From assembly GCF_002157225.2 (NCBI RefSeq), contig NZ_CP020038.1, positions 3,688,501 to 3,752,500 of the forward strand: a stretch of DNA of 64,000 nt, given 5' to 3'. Each line of letters opens with the position of its first letter. Position 1 is the first letter of the stretch. The translations under genes were made by a program, and so were the position numbers. Under the pieces are notes generated by a model. That model did no database searches and was not told where the DNA came from. It saw only the letters and a program-made list of their open reading frames with translations. Below, piece by piece: positions 1-7,874 of this stretch. The stretch is from Agarilytica rhodophyticola (GTDB lineage Bacteria; Pseudomonadota; Gammaproteobacteria; Pseudomonadales; Cellvibrionaceae).

Positions 1-25
1 AAAATCCTATGATTTACCTTATAAT

Positions 26-1414
26 TTAATAGTCAGCAATATTCATTTCACTAAAAAGTGAATATTCCTTACTTGTTTCTTGGAATGCTTTCATATGTTT
101 ATACACTTTCTTAAAGTTACCTTTACCTTCTTTATAAAGAGCTTCGGCATGTGCGTCCAAGTAAAGTGCTGTATGTTTTTTTATCAGCGCTAATACTTCG
201 GGTGGCCAGTCTTTAATAACTGCGCCATTGTTTTGTAGAATTTTTAAAGCCTCATTTTGCTGTATCATCGATACGGTTAATGTATTTAAAACGGAAGCTT
301 TTGCGCTCACTTGGATTAACTGCCGTTGTTGTGGTGTCAGGCTTTGCCATTTGTCGCGATTAATAATTAACTCAATATAAGTAAAACGTTGCTGCCAAGC
401 ACCTCGGTATAAATAGCGGGCTTGGCTCATCGCTTTTGTTAGATCGGCATTTTTATTTTCTAGGTGTTTTTGTCCAGAGACTAACTTAATAAAATGCACA
501 TCCGTAGCAGGAAGATTTAATTCATAACCATCGATATTGCCATTTAGCAACATTTTATGGGGGGCTACTCCTGGCACAAAACCACCGAAGGTAAGATTCT
601 TTACCTTTACTCTTGAAGGATTAGCGCTACTAGGGCAGGGTTTTTGCGCATCATTGCATTTTGTGTTTTGCCCAATATTGGTGGTTTTGACACCGACGGC
701 CTCACAAGCCTTTTGCCACCCTCCAATAGCAATTTTCTGCCAACGTACCACCCAAGGCTTGTTGCAGAGCTGCCGTAATGCTGACGAAGGAGAAATATTT
801 AATTGTTTAGGATCTGGTATTGCCGAAGGGAAGTAACCTGCAGCAGGCTCGGCAGTTAGGGCCACAGGCAAAACTACAATATTATTTTGGTACTGCTGGT
901 CATAAATCTCTTGCTGAAGAGAAAGGCCACCAGCGTTATACATATAATTTAAAAACGCTAAGGGTTTAAGGCCAAAGGGCAAGCCTCCTATATAAATTCC
1001 TGAATAGTCGTGTCCACTTTGTATAGGAATGGTAATACTCGCATCCAAGCCGCCACTGTCACGACCTGCGGCAACGGCTTCATACACTGAAGGAAATGTA
1101 CTGCCTTTGAGCAATGAGCTGGGTTTCAAATAAGGGCGGCTTGTGGATTTTATATCCTTGGCTTGAAGGAATATTTCTAACCCGAGGTTTTTCAATAAAG
1201 GGGCAGCTTGTTGAACAAATAAATGTGCCGGTGCGGCCACAGGATGAGTGCCTTCTGGTGGTCCATAAGGCGCAAATAGAATAGGGTAATCCGATTCAAT
1301 ATGTAGACTTGAGGGCGAGGTATTGTCCGTAGCGCTATTAACTTCTGTTGGATACACATAACTGAATATGAGGTAAATCATACCCGTGATAATACGAAAC
1401 GCTGTTTTATTCAT
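26..1414 (-). CDS. TRAP-type (DctP-like) periplasmic solute-binding protein
   Basis: Likely the extracytoplasmic receptor of a TRAP transporter, binding an organic acid in the periplasm. The N-terminus is a signal-peptide-like hydrophobic stretch (about residues 7-27). The C-terminal third has the DctP-type helix pattern, including NRDKWQSLTPQQRQLIQ and an Asn-rich contact helix. At 462 aa it is about 100 residues longer than typical DctP proteins (about 330-360 aa); the extra length includes a Cys-containing insert near residues 215-275 (LCNKPWVV to KPCPSS). No DctQ/DctM membrane subunits are visible; they would have to lie left of the window or elsewhere. It is divergent from an AraC regulator. 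The ligand is unknown. Family membership is fairly secure, transport role is inferred. Confidence 0.7.
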   Translation of the reverse strand: MNKTAFRIITGMIYLIFSYVYPTEVNSATDNTSPSSLHIESDYPILFAPYGPPEGTHPVAAPAHLFVQQAAPLLKNLGLEIFLQAKDIKSTSRPYLKPSSLLKGSTFPSVYEAVAAGRDSGGLDASITIPIQSGHDYSGIYIGGLPFGLKPLAFLNYMYNAGGLSLQQEIYDQQYQNNIVVLPVALTAEPAAGYFPSAIPDPKQLNISPSSALRQLCNKPWVVRWQKIAIGGWQKACEAVGVKTTNIGQNTKCNDAQKPCPSSANPSRVKVKNLTFGGFVPGVAPHKMLLNGNIDGYELNLPATDVHFIKLVSGQKHLENKNADLTKAMSQARYLYRGAWQQRFTYIELIINRDKWQSLTPQQRQLIQVSAKASVLNTLTVSMIQQNEALKILQNNGAVIKDWPPEVLALIKKHTALYLDAHAEALYKEGKGNFKKVYKHMKAFQETSKEYSLFSEMNIADY

Positions 1415-1472
1415 AGCCTCAGGATTGTCCTTGAAAATACTTGAAGTGAGAGTTTAACGGACTTATTATAGG

Positions 1473-1488
1473 TTTTAGTCCACTAAAA
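1473..1488. promoter_or_regulatory. Palindrome in divergent promoter region (possible operator)
   Basis: TTTTAG-TCCA-CTAAAA, 6-bp arms around a 4-bp centre, lies in the 92-bp gap between the TRAP binding-protein gene and the AraC gene. It ends 18 bp before the AraC start. It could be an operator or overlap a promoter; the assignment is positional only. Confidence 0.3.
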
Positions 1489-1506
1489 CTGTTAAATAAT
1501 CCAGTA

Positions 1507-2241
1507 ATGCCTCATTTAGATCGCTTATCTAGTTTGCTCTCAAGTTTCGAAGTACGTGCCCAGCGTATGTCCGGCCCACAAGGCAGCAATTTGTTTATTC
1601 TTGGCGATGAAGAAGAGGTGGAGACCCTCATGCTTTTTATTAAGGGCATGCCACAGGTACAACCTAAGGCTTTAGCTTTTGCTAAAGTAGATTTGGGGGG
1701 CGAGCAGAGTCCTATTTACACCGCAATGCCTCCTTGTATAGAGATCGATCTGAAACAAGAGAGTAACCTTAAAACCATTGCACATTTGATTGTCTGCGAA
1801 TCTTTAAGACCCAGGTGTGGTGGGCAATTTGCCTTAGATCGTCTTTGCGATTTGATGGTGGTGAACATACTCAGAACACGTATTGCCCAACAAATCCAGG
1901 AGCCTGGAATGTTCGCCGGCCTTGCCCATGCGAAACTACGCCGAGTAATGGTGGCGATGCACGATCACCCCGAACGAAATTGGCGAGTAGAAGATTTTGC
2001 CGAATTGGCCACCATGTCTCGGTCTCAGTTTATGGCAGAGTTCCGTGCGGTGGTCGGCAAGACGCCCAAAATGTACCTAAAAGAGTGGCGCATGACCCTG
2101 GCACGTATCGCTATCGCGCGAGGGGATCGTATCAAGGAAATCGCCAAACGCTTTGGCTATAGTAGTGGCGATGCTTTTTGTCGTGCCTTTACGGACACCT
2201 ACGGCGTGGCGCCATCAAAATTAGTAATGGATAAAAGTTAA
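1507..2241 (+). CDS. AraC family transcriptional regulator (cupin-type N-terminus)
   Basis: DNA-binding regulator of 244 aa. The C-terminal 100 residues carry the two AraC helix-turn-helix motifs: the first around WRVEDFAELATMSRSQFMAE, the second around IKEIAKRFGYSSGDAFCRAF, ending in the typical Pro-Ser-Lys segment. The N-terminal half resembles the cupin-like AraC ligand domain seen in regulators of hydrolases and oxidoreductases (LRPRCGGQFALDRLCDL segment). Divergent from the TRAP binding protein, so control of that gene is plausible. Its stop lies 5 bp from the 3' end of the convergent MarR gene. No ligand can be inferred. Confidence 0.85.
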   Translation: MPHLDRLSSLLSSFEVRAQRMSGPQGSNLFILGDEEEVETLMLFIKGMPQVQPKALAFAKVDLGGEQSPIYTAMPPCIEIDLKQESNLKTIAHLIVCESLRPRCGGQFALDRLCDLMVVNILRTRIAQQIQEPGMFAGLAHAKLRRVMVAMHDHPERNWRVEDFAELATMSRSQFMAEFRAVVGKTPKMYLKEWRMTLARIAIARGDRIKEIAKRFGYSSGDAFCRAFTDTYGVAPSKLVMDKS

Positions 2242-2246
2242 CGCGG

Positions 2247-2702
2247 CTATTTACTTGGGCCAATATTGGCTCGAATTCGATTGAGCTCTTTGGTTAATTT
2301 ACTTGCTTCGTTGGCATTCAGGCCAACCGCTTGGCCAATTTTAGCGGGCACTGCACGAGCTTTTTCAAATAAATGACTGCCTTTTTCCGTGAGAAAAACA
2401 AGTACTTTGCGTTCATCTTCCGCATTACGTGTTCTTACTACTAAGCCTTGTTTCTCTAATCTTTGAATAAGCGGTGTCGCGGTTGGACCCTCAATTTCCA
2501 TTCGTTTAGCCAATTCCTGAACTAAGATGCCGTCTTGTTCCCACAATACCATCATAGCCACATATTGAGGATAGGTTAGCCCCAGATCCCCGAGTATGGC
2601 GCCATATTGTTTAGTAAACGCACGTGACGTGGAATAAAGGGCGAAACACAACTGCTGAGCTAAGCGCAATTCCCCCTTGGTGTCAGTGATTTTTGATTTC
2701 AC
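2247..2702 (-). CDS. OhrR-like MarR family redox regulator
   Basis: Winged-helix MarR repressor, 151 aa. The segment QLCFALYSTSRA followed by LGLTYPQYVAM matches the OhrR subgroup, in which the N-terminal Cys (here Cys19) senses organic peroxides. The wing region with the basic DERK stretch is present (NAEDERKVLVFLTEKG). Start chosen is GTG at 2702, with AGGAGG about 8 bp upstream. The next gene on the same strand, upstream at 2849-3601, is a secreted hydrolase with two perfect palindromes flanking its promoter; an 8/10 match to the same palindrome lies 20 bp before this gene's start. Control of both genes is an inference. No ohr gene is in the window. Confidence 0.85.
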   Translation of the reverse strand: MKSKITDTKGELRLAQQLCFALYSTSRAFTKQYGAILGDLGLTYPQYVAMMVLWEQDGILVQELAKRMEIEGPTATPLIQRLEKQGLVVRTRNAEDERKVLVFLTEKGSHLFEKARAVPAKIGQAVGLNANEASKLTKELNRIRANIGPSK

Positions 2703-2721
2703 TCTATAGCCTCCTTATATT

Positions 2722-2731
2722 TAGCCCACTA
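2722..2731. promoter_or_regulatory. Imperfect MarR-type operator upstream of the OhrR-like gene
   Basis: TAGCCCACTA matches 8 of 10 positions of the palindrome TAGTGCACTA found twice upstream of the hydrolase gene. It lies 20 bp upstream of the regulator start, just ahead of its ribosome binding site. Autoregulation is possible; the match is imperfect. Confidence 0.3.
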
Positions 2732-2848
2732 GTTTACGCGTTAGCGAGCTTTTATTCGACCAGTTAGTGCCCATTGCCTATTGGCTATTACGACTAGCTA
2801 TTAGGACAGGCACTTATTGACAATGTCTAGGAGGCTCATGTTTGATGA

Positions 2849-3601
2849 CTAGCGAGCCGCCTTAATAATGAGGTTAGCCACAGCTTTTGGTTGAGAAACC
2901 ATCACCACATGGCTAGCTTTCGCTTCTACTGCTGTCGCATCTAATTTTTTAACTTGATCGCGCTGCAGTTGGGTTAGGGTCATCGTATCTTGGGTGGCAA
3001 CAACGGCGAAGTTGGGTTTGTGTTTCCATGCCACATTACTCACTTTTTGCTCCAAAGCTTTGCTATTAAGCGCACCTTGAGTCACAGCAATAACATCTTG
3101 TTCACGCGCAGACACATCGTGAGCAAAGTGTTTTGTGACACCGTCTTTGCTAAGTCTTAAATAACCCTCAGCATCCGCTGATAAGAAACCCAGACCTGGT
3201 GCATCAGGGTATTTGCCTGCAACATCAAGCAGTGACTGTCCAGCATCAGGCGCATAGGCGGCAACATAAACCAAGGATTTTACTTTTGGGTGCACACCCG
3301 CTTCAGTAATGACCATACCTCCCCAAGAATGGCCTACAAGCACCACATCTCCAGGGGCACTGCTGATCGCTCGATGGGTAAAGGCAACATCGCCTGCAAG
3401 AGATTCCAGTGGGTTTTGTACAGCAATCACGTTTAATCCCGCCTTCTCCAAGCGTGGTATCACCTTAGACCAAGATGAACCATCGGCAAATGCGCCATGC
3501 ACTAGTACGACGGTAGTGGGTTCTTTCGCTGAGACAACACCAGCAAAGGCGGTGGTAAATAGAATCGCACTTAAAGCGATCAAGGTTTTCAAGGTTTTCA
3601 T
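2849..3601 (-). CDS. Secreted alpha/beta-hydrolase (EstC-like esterase)
   Basis: 250-aa alpha/beta-hydrolase with a signal peptide (about residues 1-25, ending near VVSAKE). LVHGAFADGSSW is the oxyanion region, GHSWGG carries the nucleophile Ser, and the late His lies in KASHVVMVSQP. This matches the small salicylate-esterase/EstC-like group. The export signal suggests a periplasmic or extracellular role. The -35/-10 promoter sits between two identical 10-bp palindromes, consistent with repression by the neighbouring OhrR-like protein and induction by oxidants or a xenobiotic. Substrate unknown. Confidence 0.8.
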   Translation of the reverse strand: MKTLKTLIALSAILFTTAFAGVVSAKEPTTVVLVHGAFADGSSWSKVIPRLEKAGLNVIAVQNPLESLAGDVAFTHRAISSAPGDVVLVGHSWGGMVITEAGVHPKVKSLVYVAAYAPDAGQSLLDVAGKYPDAPGLGFLSADAEGYLRLSKDGVTKHFAHDVSAREQDVIAVTQGALNSKALEQKVSNVAWKHKPNFAVVATQDTMTLTQLQRDQVKKLDATAVEAKASHVVMVSQPKAVANLIIKAAR

Positions 3602-3638
3602 AGTTTAGCTTCCTCAGGTTGGTTAACTTAAAAATACT

Positions 3639-3698
3639 TAGTGCACTATCTATTTTGCAAAGCATATATTAGTTAGCTTACAAGTCAATAGTGCACTA
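3639..3698 (-). promoter_or_regulatory. Promoter bracketed by two perfect TAGTGCACTA operators
   Basis: TAGTGCACTA occurs at 3639-3648 and 3689-3698, exactly 50 bp apart. Between them on the minus strand lie TTGACT (3683-3688) and TATGCT (3661-3666), separated by 16 bp, a good sigma-70 promoter for the hydrolase gene. One operator abuts the -35 box; the other lies about 12 bp downstream of the -10 box. This is a classic repressor arrangement for a MarR dimer. The regulator's identity is inferred from proximity. Confidence 0.65.
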
Positions 3699-3816
3699 TT
3701 TAATTTTTAACTATAAGCCTCATAGTATTTTATGTAGAATTATCCGCCTAAAACGGTTTTTAGCGTTTTACCCCATCAATCGAAATAAATGATGATTATT
3801 GAATAAGGATTATCAA

Positions 3817-4136
3817 TTGAAATTTTTACGCAAAGCTCTATTCCCAATAAGCCTAGTTTTTTCTCTTAATGCACTTGCCTATGATTGACAGGTGGAAAGC
3901 GATGTTACCTTAGTACAGCCAAGCTTAGGGTCTCATTCCAAATAGCCGATGCTGGCGGCACTTGTACTCAAAAATCTTGGTTAAGGTGGGGGGCAAAAGG
4001 CAATACGGAATTAGAAAAAAATGCAAATGCAAATGCGGTCTACAGCACCCTTATGACAGCGTTATTATTTGGCAAAAAAGTTAGAGTTTACGGTTTTAAT
4101 CAAAGCTGTTTAGTCGAATTTATCCATCTTTTTTAA
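3817..4136 (+). pseudogene. Decayed small exported protein (nonsense plus frameshift)
   Basis: TTG at 3817, preceded by AAGGAT, opens a signal peptide reading LKFLRKALFPISLVFSLNAL and ending AYD. The frame is then stopped by TGA at 3886-3888, where a Trp codon (TGG) would fit. The same frame continues as QVESDVTLVQPSLG to about 3930. The protein sense then moves to another frame near 3930, as VSFQIADAGGTCTQKSWL to VRVYGFNQSCLVEFIHLF, ending at 4136. The C-terminal part, with two Cys and a vyxtlmtAl-GkkVrvyG pattern, resembles small periplasmic hypothetical proteins. One stop and one frameshift support inactivation; a sequencing error could explain only one of them. Confidence 0.6.
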
Positions 4137-4193
4137 GCCTAGCGTCAAATATAAGAACATGAAAATAGCTAAAGTAACTGAGGATAAGTACTA

Positions 4194-6377
4194 ATGAGCA
4201 ATGTCGTTAAAGAGTGGCGTCCCAAACTAACTAAGGGCGCAGCCAGTAATAAACTTGCTGCCTATCAAGAACTATTAGCTGATCATGCCGATGACGATCA
4301 ATTAATGGAGCTTGTTAGTACTAAGTTAATAGCAGAGCAGGCTGAGAGATTAGTTGAGGATGTACTAAAACTCGAAGTGATTAATAATATCGATGTATCA
4401 CCTATTGTTATGTCGCGAGCAGAGTTTGGTAAAAAACCAAAAATTCGACAACATGCATTAAGGCAAACTAAGTTTTTCCCAAAGAATGCTTTGCCAGCGC
4501 TAAAGCGTATCTTTTTAAATGACGAAGACTTAAATGTGAGAGAATCGGCTTTTTACGCTATTGCCGATCACTATTTCGAAAGCAATGATGAGGAGGTACT
4601 ATCTCTCCTTACTCAAGCGCATCCGTCAATAGACGCTGAGCTGAATATATCGTCTGACAGGTTTTACCGATCATTATCATCATTAAATTTTTCTAAGGCC
4701 TATGAGGTATTTATTCGCTCTCGGCTTGATCAAAAAGACTTTGAGAATGATAAGTATCTATTTTCGGCAGTACATAGAAAATGTGATGAATTTGAACACA
4801 TGCTACCAGACTTTAAAAGGTGGTTAGAAGAAGCTGTACCCGCTGAGCCAGAGCCGCAAAAGGTTCACCCCGAATTTGAAGATGCTGTAGAGCATTATAT
4901 GTTAAAGAACCATGGCTATGGTGGTTTCAATCCAACACCTTTGTCGACGATAATAAAACAATTTCTACAAGCTTTTAATGATCGACGAGATATTATTTTA
5001 TTTTGTCAAAAAATTGCTGAAACTAGCAGAGACAAGGGGGCGATAGCCAATCTAATTTTATCGGTAAAATTCCGCTCAGATTTTAGTAGGCAAGAAGTTT
5101 TTGACTTTATATGGCAGTACTATGCCGATGCCGAACTTGATTGGTATAGCCGTTTAAATGCCTTATCTGCACTGTTATCTTTACCTGAAAATACGAGTGT
5201 TAATGAATCGCTGTATCAAAAAATAATAGCGACGGCTAAACAAAATAGTTCGTGGTTTACTTTTATCACTTTGAGTTACATAAAAGCTCACGCAGATAAA
5301 ATAAAAAGTAAAAATGCTAGTCCATCAAGCAATAATAACAAAATAATAAAAGTAAATGAGCAGGAGTTGCAGGATCTACTTTCGGCATTGGTATTACATG
5401 CCAGCGACTCAGAAAAGAACAGTCTCTACTATGGCGCGCTTTCTCGTATGCGTGTCCATAACTGGAACGCAAATGATTATTTACCCACTCTCTTTTGGGT
5501 ATTGTCTGTAGCGCTACCTGGGCGAAGAAGGTTAGCCTTTTCCACGTATTGGGATCAAAGTGCGTCACTTAGTGAGTCTGTTGAGCAGTCAATGGGCTAT
5601 TATAATATACCTCAAACAGAATTTTCTGAATTTGAACAGTTACGTCATGCACAATACGAATCTGCTTCTCTTGTTGCTTACGCTGATTTCTTGAGTAATA
5701 AACAACTGCGATTAATAGAGGTCGATTTTAATGATAAAGAATGTCACGCAATAGTAGTTGATGATAAAGGTTTTCACGCTTTGCAAAGCACCATTCAAAC
5801 GCTAGGCTTAAGTGTGACTCTTAAAGACGTGGCAACTAACACTAGTGTGGACTTATCAGCTCCAAAATTTAGTGACGAACTACGCTCACATCAAATTGAG
5901 TTTGCTATTGTTCAGAAAATTTTCGAACTTATGGCTTTTAATGTAACGGCTGATCAACGTTTAAAGATATGTTCAGAGCTAGAGCACGAACATATTCAAA
6001 ATGACAAAGACAAAAGATCGGCGATATATTCCATCGTTGAGAAAATTGATGCGATTTCGAAGAGTGATAGTGCCGTTCTGCTGAGCAGTGATTGGAAGGA
6101 TAATAGCTCAATTGAACATCAGGTTAACGCTTCTATGAATTATCTAGGCTTACCCCTCTGTGTATGCACCCTGAGCGATAAGGATTATCAACAGGAAAAC
6201 TATAAGCAATGGCAGGCTTACGGGAGTTTTCTTAACACTCAAAATTTAACGCTTATTGAAATTAACGATGGCAGTGACACAATGACTTATATAGTGGTTA
6301 AGGAGCAGGATACGGCTGAACTAATGCAACTAGTGGGTGGCAATATTGACGATTCCTTATTGATAATTCAAGGCTGA
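4194..6377 (+). CDS. HEAT-like repeat protein with C-terminal duplicated domain
   Basis: 727-aa cytoplasmic protein with no signal peptide. Residues about 80-220 have HEAT-like helical pairs (IRQHALRQTKFFPKNALPAL, then LNVRESAFYAIADHY). Two related segments of about 75 residues occur in the C-terminal half. One runs from SMGYYNIPQTEFSEFEQL to HAIVVDDKGFHAL, the other from SMNYLGLPLCVCTLSDKDY to TYIVVKEQDTAEL at the C-terminus. Each shares the order SM-Y-x-P, a YxxW/L-A-Y-x-x-FL core, then L-x-LIE-hydrophobic-D. No known function is recognised. It is 6 bp from the next lipoprotein gene, so the two are probably cotranscribed. Confidence 0.75.
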   Translation: MSNVVKEWRPKLTKGAASNKLAAYQELLADHADDDQLMELVSTKLIAEQAERLVEDVLKLEVINNIDVSPIVMSRAEFGKKPKIRQHALRQTKFFPKNALPALKRIFLNDEDLNVRESAFYAIADHYFESNDEEVLSLLTQAHPSIDAELNISSDRFYRSLSSLNFSKAYEVFIRSRLDQKDFENDKYLFSAVHRKCDEFEHMLPDFKRWLEEAVPAEPEPQKVHPEFEDAVEHYMLKNHGYGGFNPTPLSTIIKQFLQAFNDRRDIILFCQKIAETSRDKGAIANLILSVKFRSDFSRQEVFDFIWQYYADAELDWYSRLNALSALLSLPENTSVNESLYQKIIATAKQNSSWFTFITLSYIKAHADKIKSKNASPSSNNNKIIKVNEQELQDLLSALVLHASDSEKNSLYYGALSRMRVHNWNANDYLPTLFWVLSVALPGRRRLAFSTYWDQSASLSESVEQSMGYYNIPQTEFSEFEQLRHAQYESASLVAYADFLSNKQLRLIEVDFNDKECHAIVVDDKGFHALQSTIQTLGLSVTLKDVATNTSVDLSAPKFSDELRSHQIEFAIVQKIFELMAFNVTADQRLKICSELEHEHIQNDKDKRSAIYSIVEKIDAISKSDSAVLLSSDWKDNSSIEHQVNASMNYLGLPLCVCTLSDKDYQQENYKQWQAYGSFLNTQNLTLIEINDGSDTMTYIVVKEQDTAELMQLVGGNIDDSLLIIQG

Positions 6378-6383
6378 CAAAGG

Positions 6384-7133
6384 ATGAAAAACATAAAATC
6401 CAACCTACTAATTCTCGTATCGTTAGTGCTGTTTGGATGTGAAAAAGCGGAACAAAGTGATGACAGTAATACACTAGACGATAGCTTGGTGATGGAGCAA
6501 CCAAAAGATACGTTTGAAGACCCTTATCGAGAGTATTGTTATTTTGGCGCTAATCAAGATGATGAATGTAGCGCAGAGGGCAAGGGCATTGCTATTGGTT
6601 CTATTAGCGGTGATGGTATGAATCATACTGTCAGGATGACAATAAGCCATAAAGATTTAGACGCAATTGGCCTTTCCTATATCGGCGTTTCTTACAATGT
6701 ACTGAACGAAGTGCCTCGCTTTCACAAAGGTAAATTTAGCGTCCAGGCAACCGCAGATTTTCCTAACCCTAAGCGTATTACTAAAACCAGTGTATTTTTA
6801 GTTTCGGACGATATTGATAGGAATAAGCCTAAAACATTTATTATGGAAGTGGATAAACCTCTTGTTACTGGAAACAATTTAATTCAAGTCGACGACTATC
6901 CTGACTTCTCAATTAAAAGTGCTGTGCTGACAATTACTAACGCTCAAAATATAGAAGCTGATCAACAATCAGTGACAGCCGCCGCTATTGCTGGCGGTGT
7001 GACAGGAAGACAATATATTCAAGGCTCATTAAGCCTAAGCCTTGAGAAATTTGGCCCACAAGGACGTTCTTTAATCTCTACTTACCATTTTGCCACTACC
7101 TCAGAGTGGACACATATAGCAAACGCTAATTGA
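6384..7133 (+). CDS. Hypothetical lipoprotein
   Basis: 249-aa protein with a lipoprotein signal peptide; the lipobox LVLFGC places the lipidated Cys at residue 19. The mature protein starts with an acidic linker (EKAEQSDDSNTLDD), then a beta-rich domain. A short stretch AAAIAGGVTGRQYIQGSLSL lies near the C-terminus. No family is recognised. ATG lies 6 bp after the stop of the HEAT-like gene, suggesting one operon and possibly a shared process linking a cytosolic scaffold and an envelope lipoprotein. Confidence 0.7.
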   Translation: MKNIKSNLLILVSLVLFGCEKAEQSDDSNTLDDSLVMEQPKDTFEDPYREYCYFGANQDDECSAEGKGIAIGSISGDGMNHTVRMTISHKDLDAIGLSYIGVSYNVLNEVPRFHKGKFSVQATADFPNPKRITKTSVFLVSDDIDRNKPKTFIMEVDKPLVTGNNLIQVDDYPDFSIKSAVLTITNAQNIEADQQSVTAAAIAGGVTGRQYIQGSLSLSLEKFGPQGRSLISTYHFATTSEWTHIANAN

Positions 7134-7200
7134 TATATTCCTACATATTCGCCCTCGCCGATATGTAATCTGTGATCTGTGAAAGCCGCATACATGTATA

Positions 7201-7701
7201 GACCTGCAATTAGAGTTAAATCTTCGCAGTGCCGTGCATTTAATAAAGGCGTGCGCACATAATATGGTGGCGCATGGAGGAGGGCATATCATTGCCACTG
7301 TATCCATGGGAGGTATTGTTTCATTGAAGGGAAGTGCTGTTTACTCCGGATCTAAATTTGGCTTGCGAGGTTTTATGGCCGGAATTAGAGATGAATTAAA
7401 ACCTTATAAAGTTAACATTTCCGGTATCTACCCCACCGGAGTTGATAGCAAAATGTTACGTTATGAAGCCACACATGGTGGCAGCCTTCTTAATTTTGTT
7501 AGTGTGCCGGTGACCGTTAAGGATGTGGGTGATGCGGTAATAAAAGCAATCAAGTCTAAACATTTAGAACTCTATGTCCCTTACTCTGAAAGCTTAAGTG
7601 GCCGCTTCATTTCATGTTTTCCTTGGATGATTAGCTATTTATATCCACTTCTAGAATGGGTCGGTAGAAGAGGCCGAAATAAGTATCTGAAACGGATATA
7701 G
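7201..7701 (+). pseudogene. 5'-truncated short-chain dehydrogenase/reductase
   Basis: The open frame from about 7201 encodes the C-terminal two thirds of a classical SDR: an N-L-R-S-A helix, GGGHIIATVSMGG (catalytic Ser region), YSGSK (catalytic Tyr-x-x-x-Lys), and a KVNISGIYPTGVDS cofactor loop. The N-terminal Rossmann half with the GxxxGxG nucleotide motif (about 85-90 residues) is absent; a TGA at 7180-7182 closes the frame just upstream. Translation from GTG at 7234 is conceivable but would give a protein unable to bind NAD(P) normally. Best read as a relic. Confidence 0.7.
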
Positions 7702-7746
7702 AAAGAGGCACAACGCCGACTGTTGAGGAGCGGCAAAACGATGTTT

Positions 7747-7761
7747 GCCTTCGGCGAAGGC
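7747..7761 (+). terminator. Possible hairpin terminator
   Basis: GCCTTC-GGC-GAAGGC, a 6-bp GC-rich stem, is followed by CTCTTATTCTTTC, a weak U-rich tract. It lies between the SDR relic and the convergent RND pump gene. Confidence 0.4.
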
Positions 7762-7874
7762 CTCTTATTCTTTCAAGGTAGCTAAACATTTGCTAGTTTC
7801 TATGAATTAAGTATTTTGCCTCCAAGTTCGTTCAATGGCTTGTGCCTTAGCTCTCGAATTAGCTACAGCAGCTC

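Noticed and set aside
3886-3888. TGA as a selenocysteine codon
   Set aside because: No SECIS-like hairpin follows, Trp fits the position, and a second frame change downstream points to decay.
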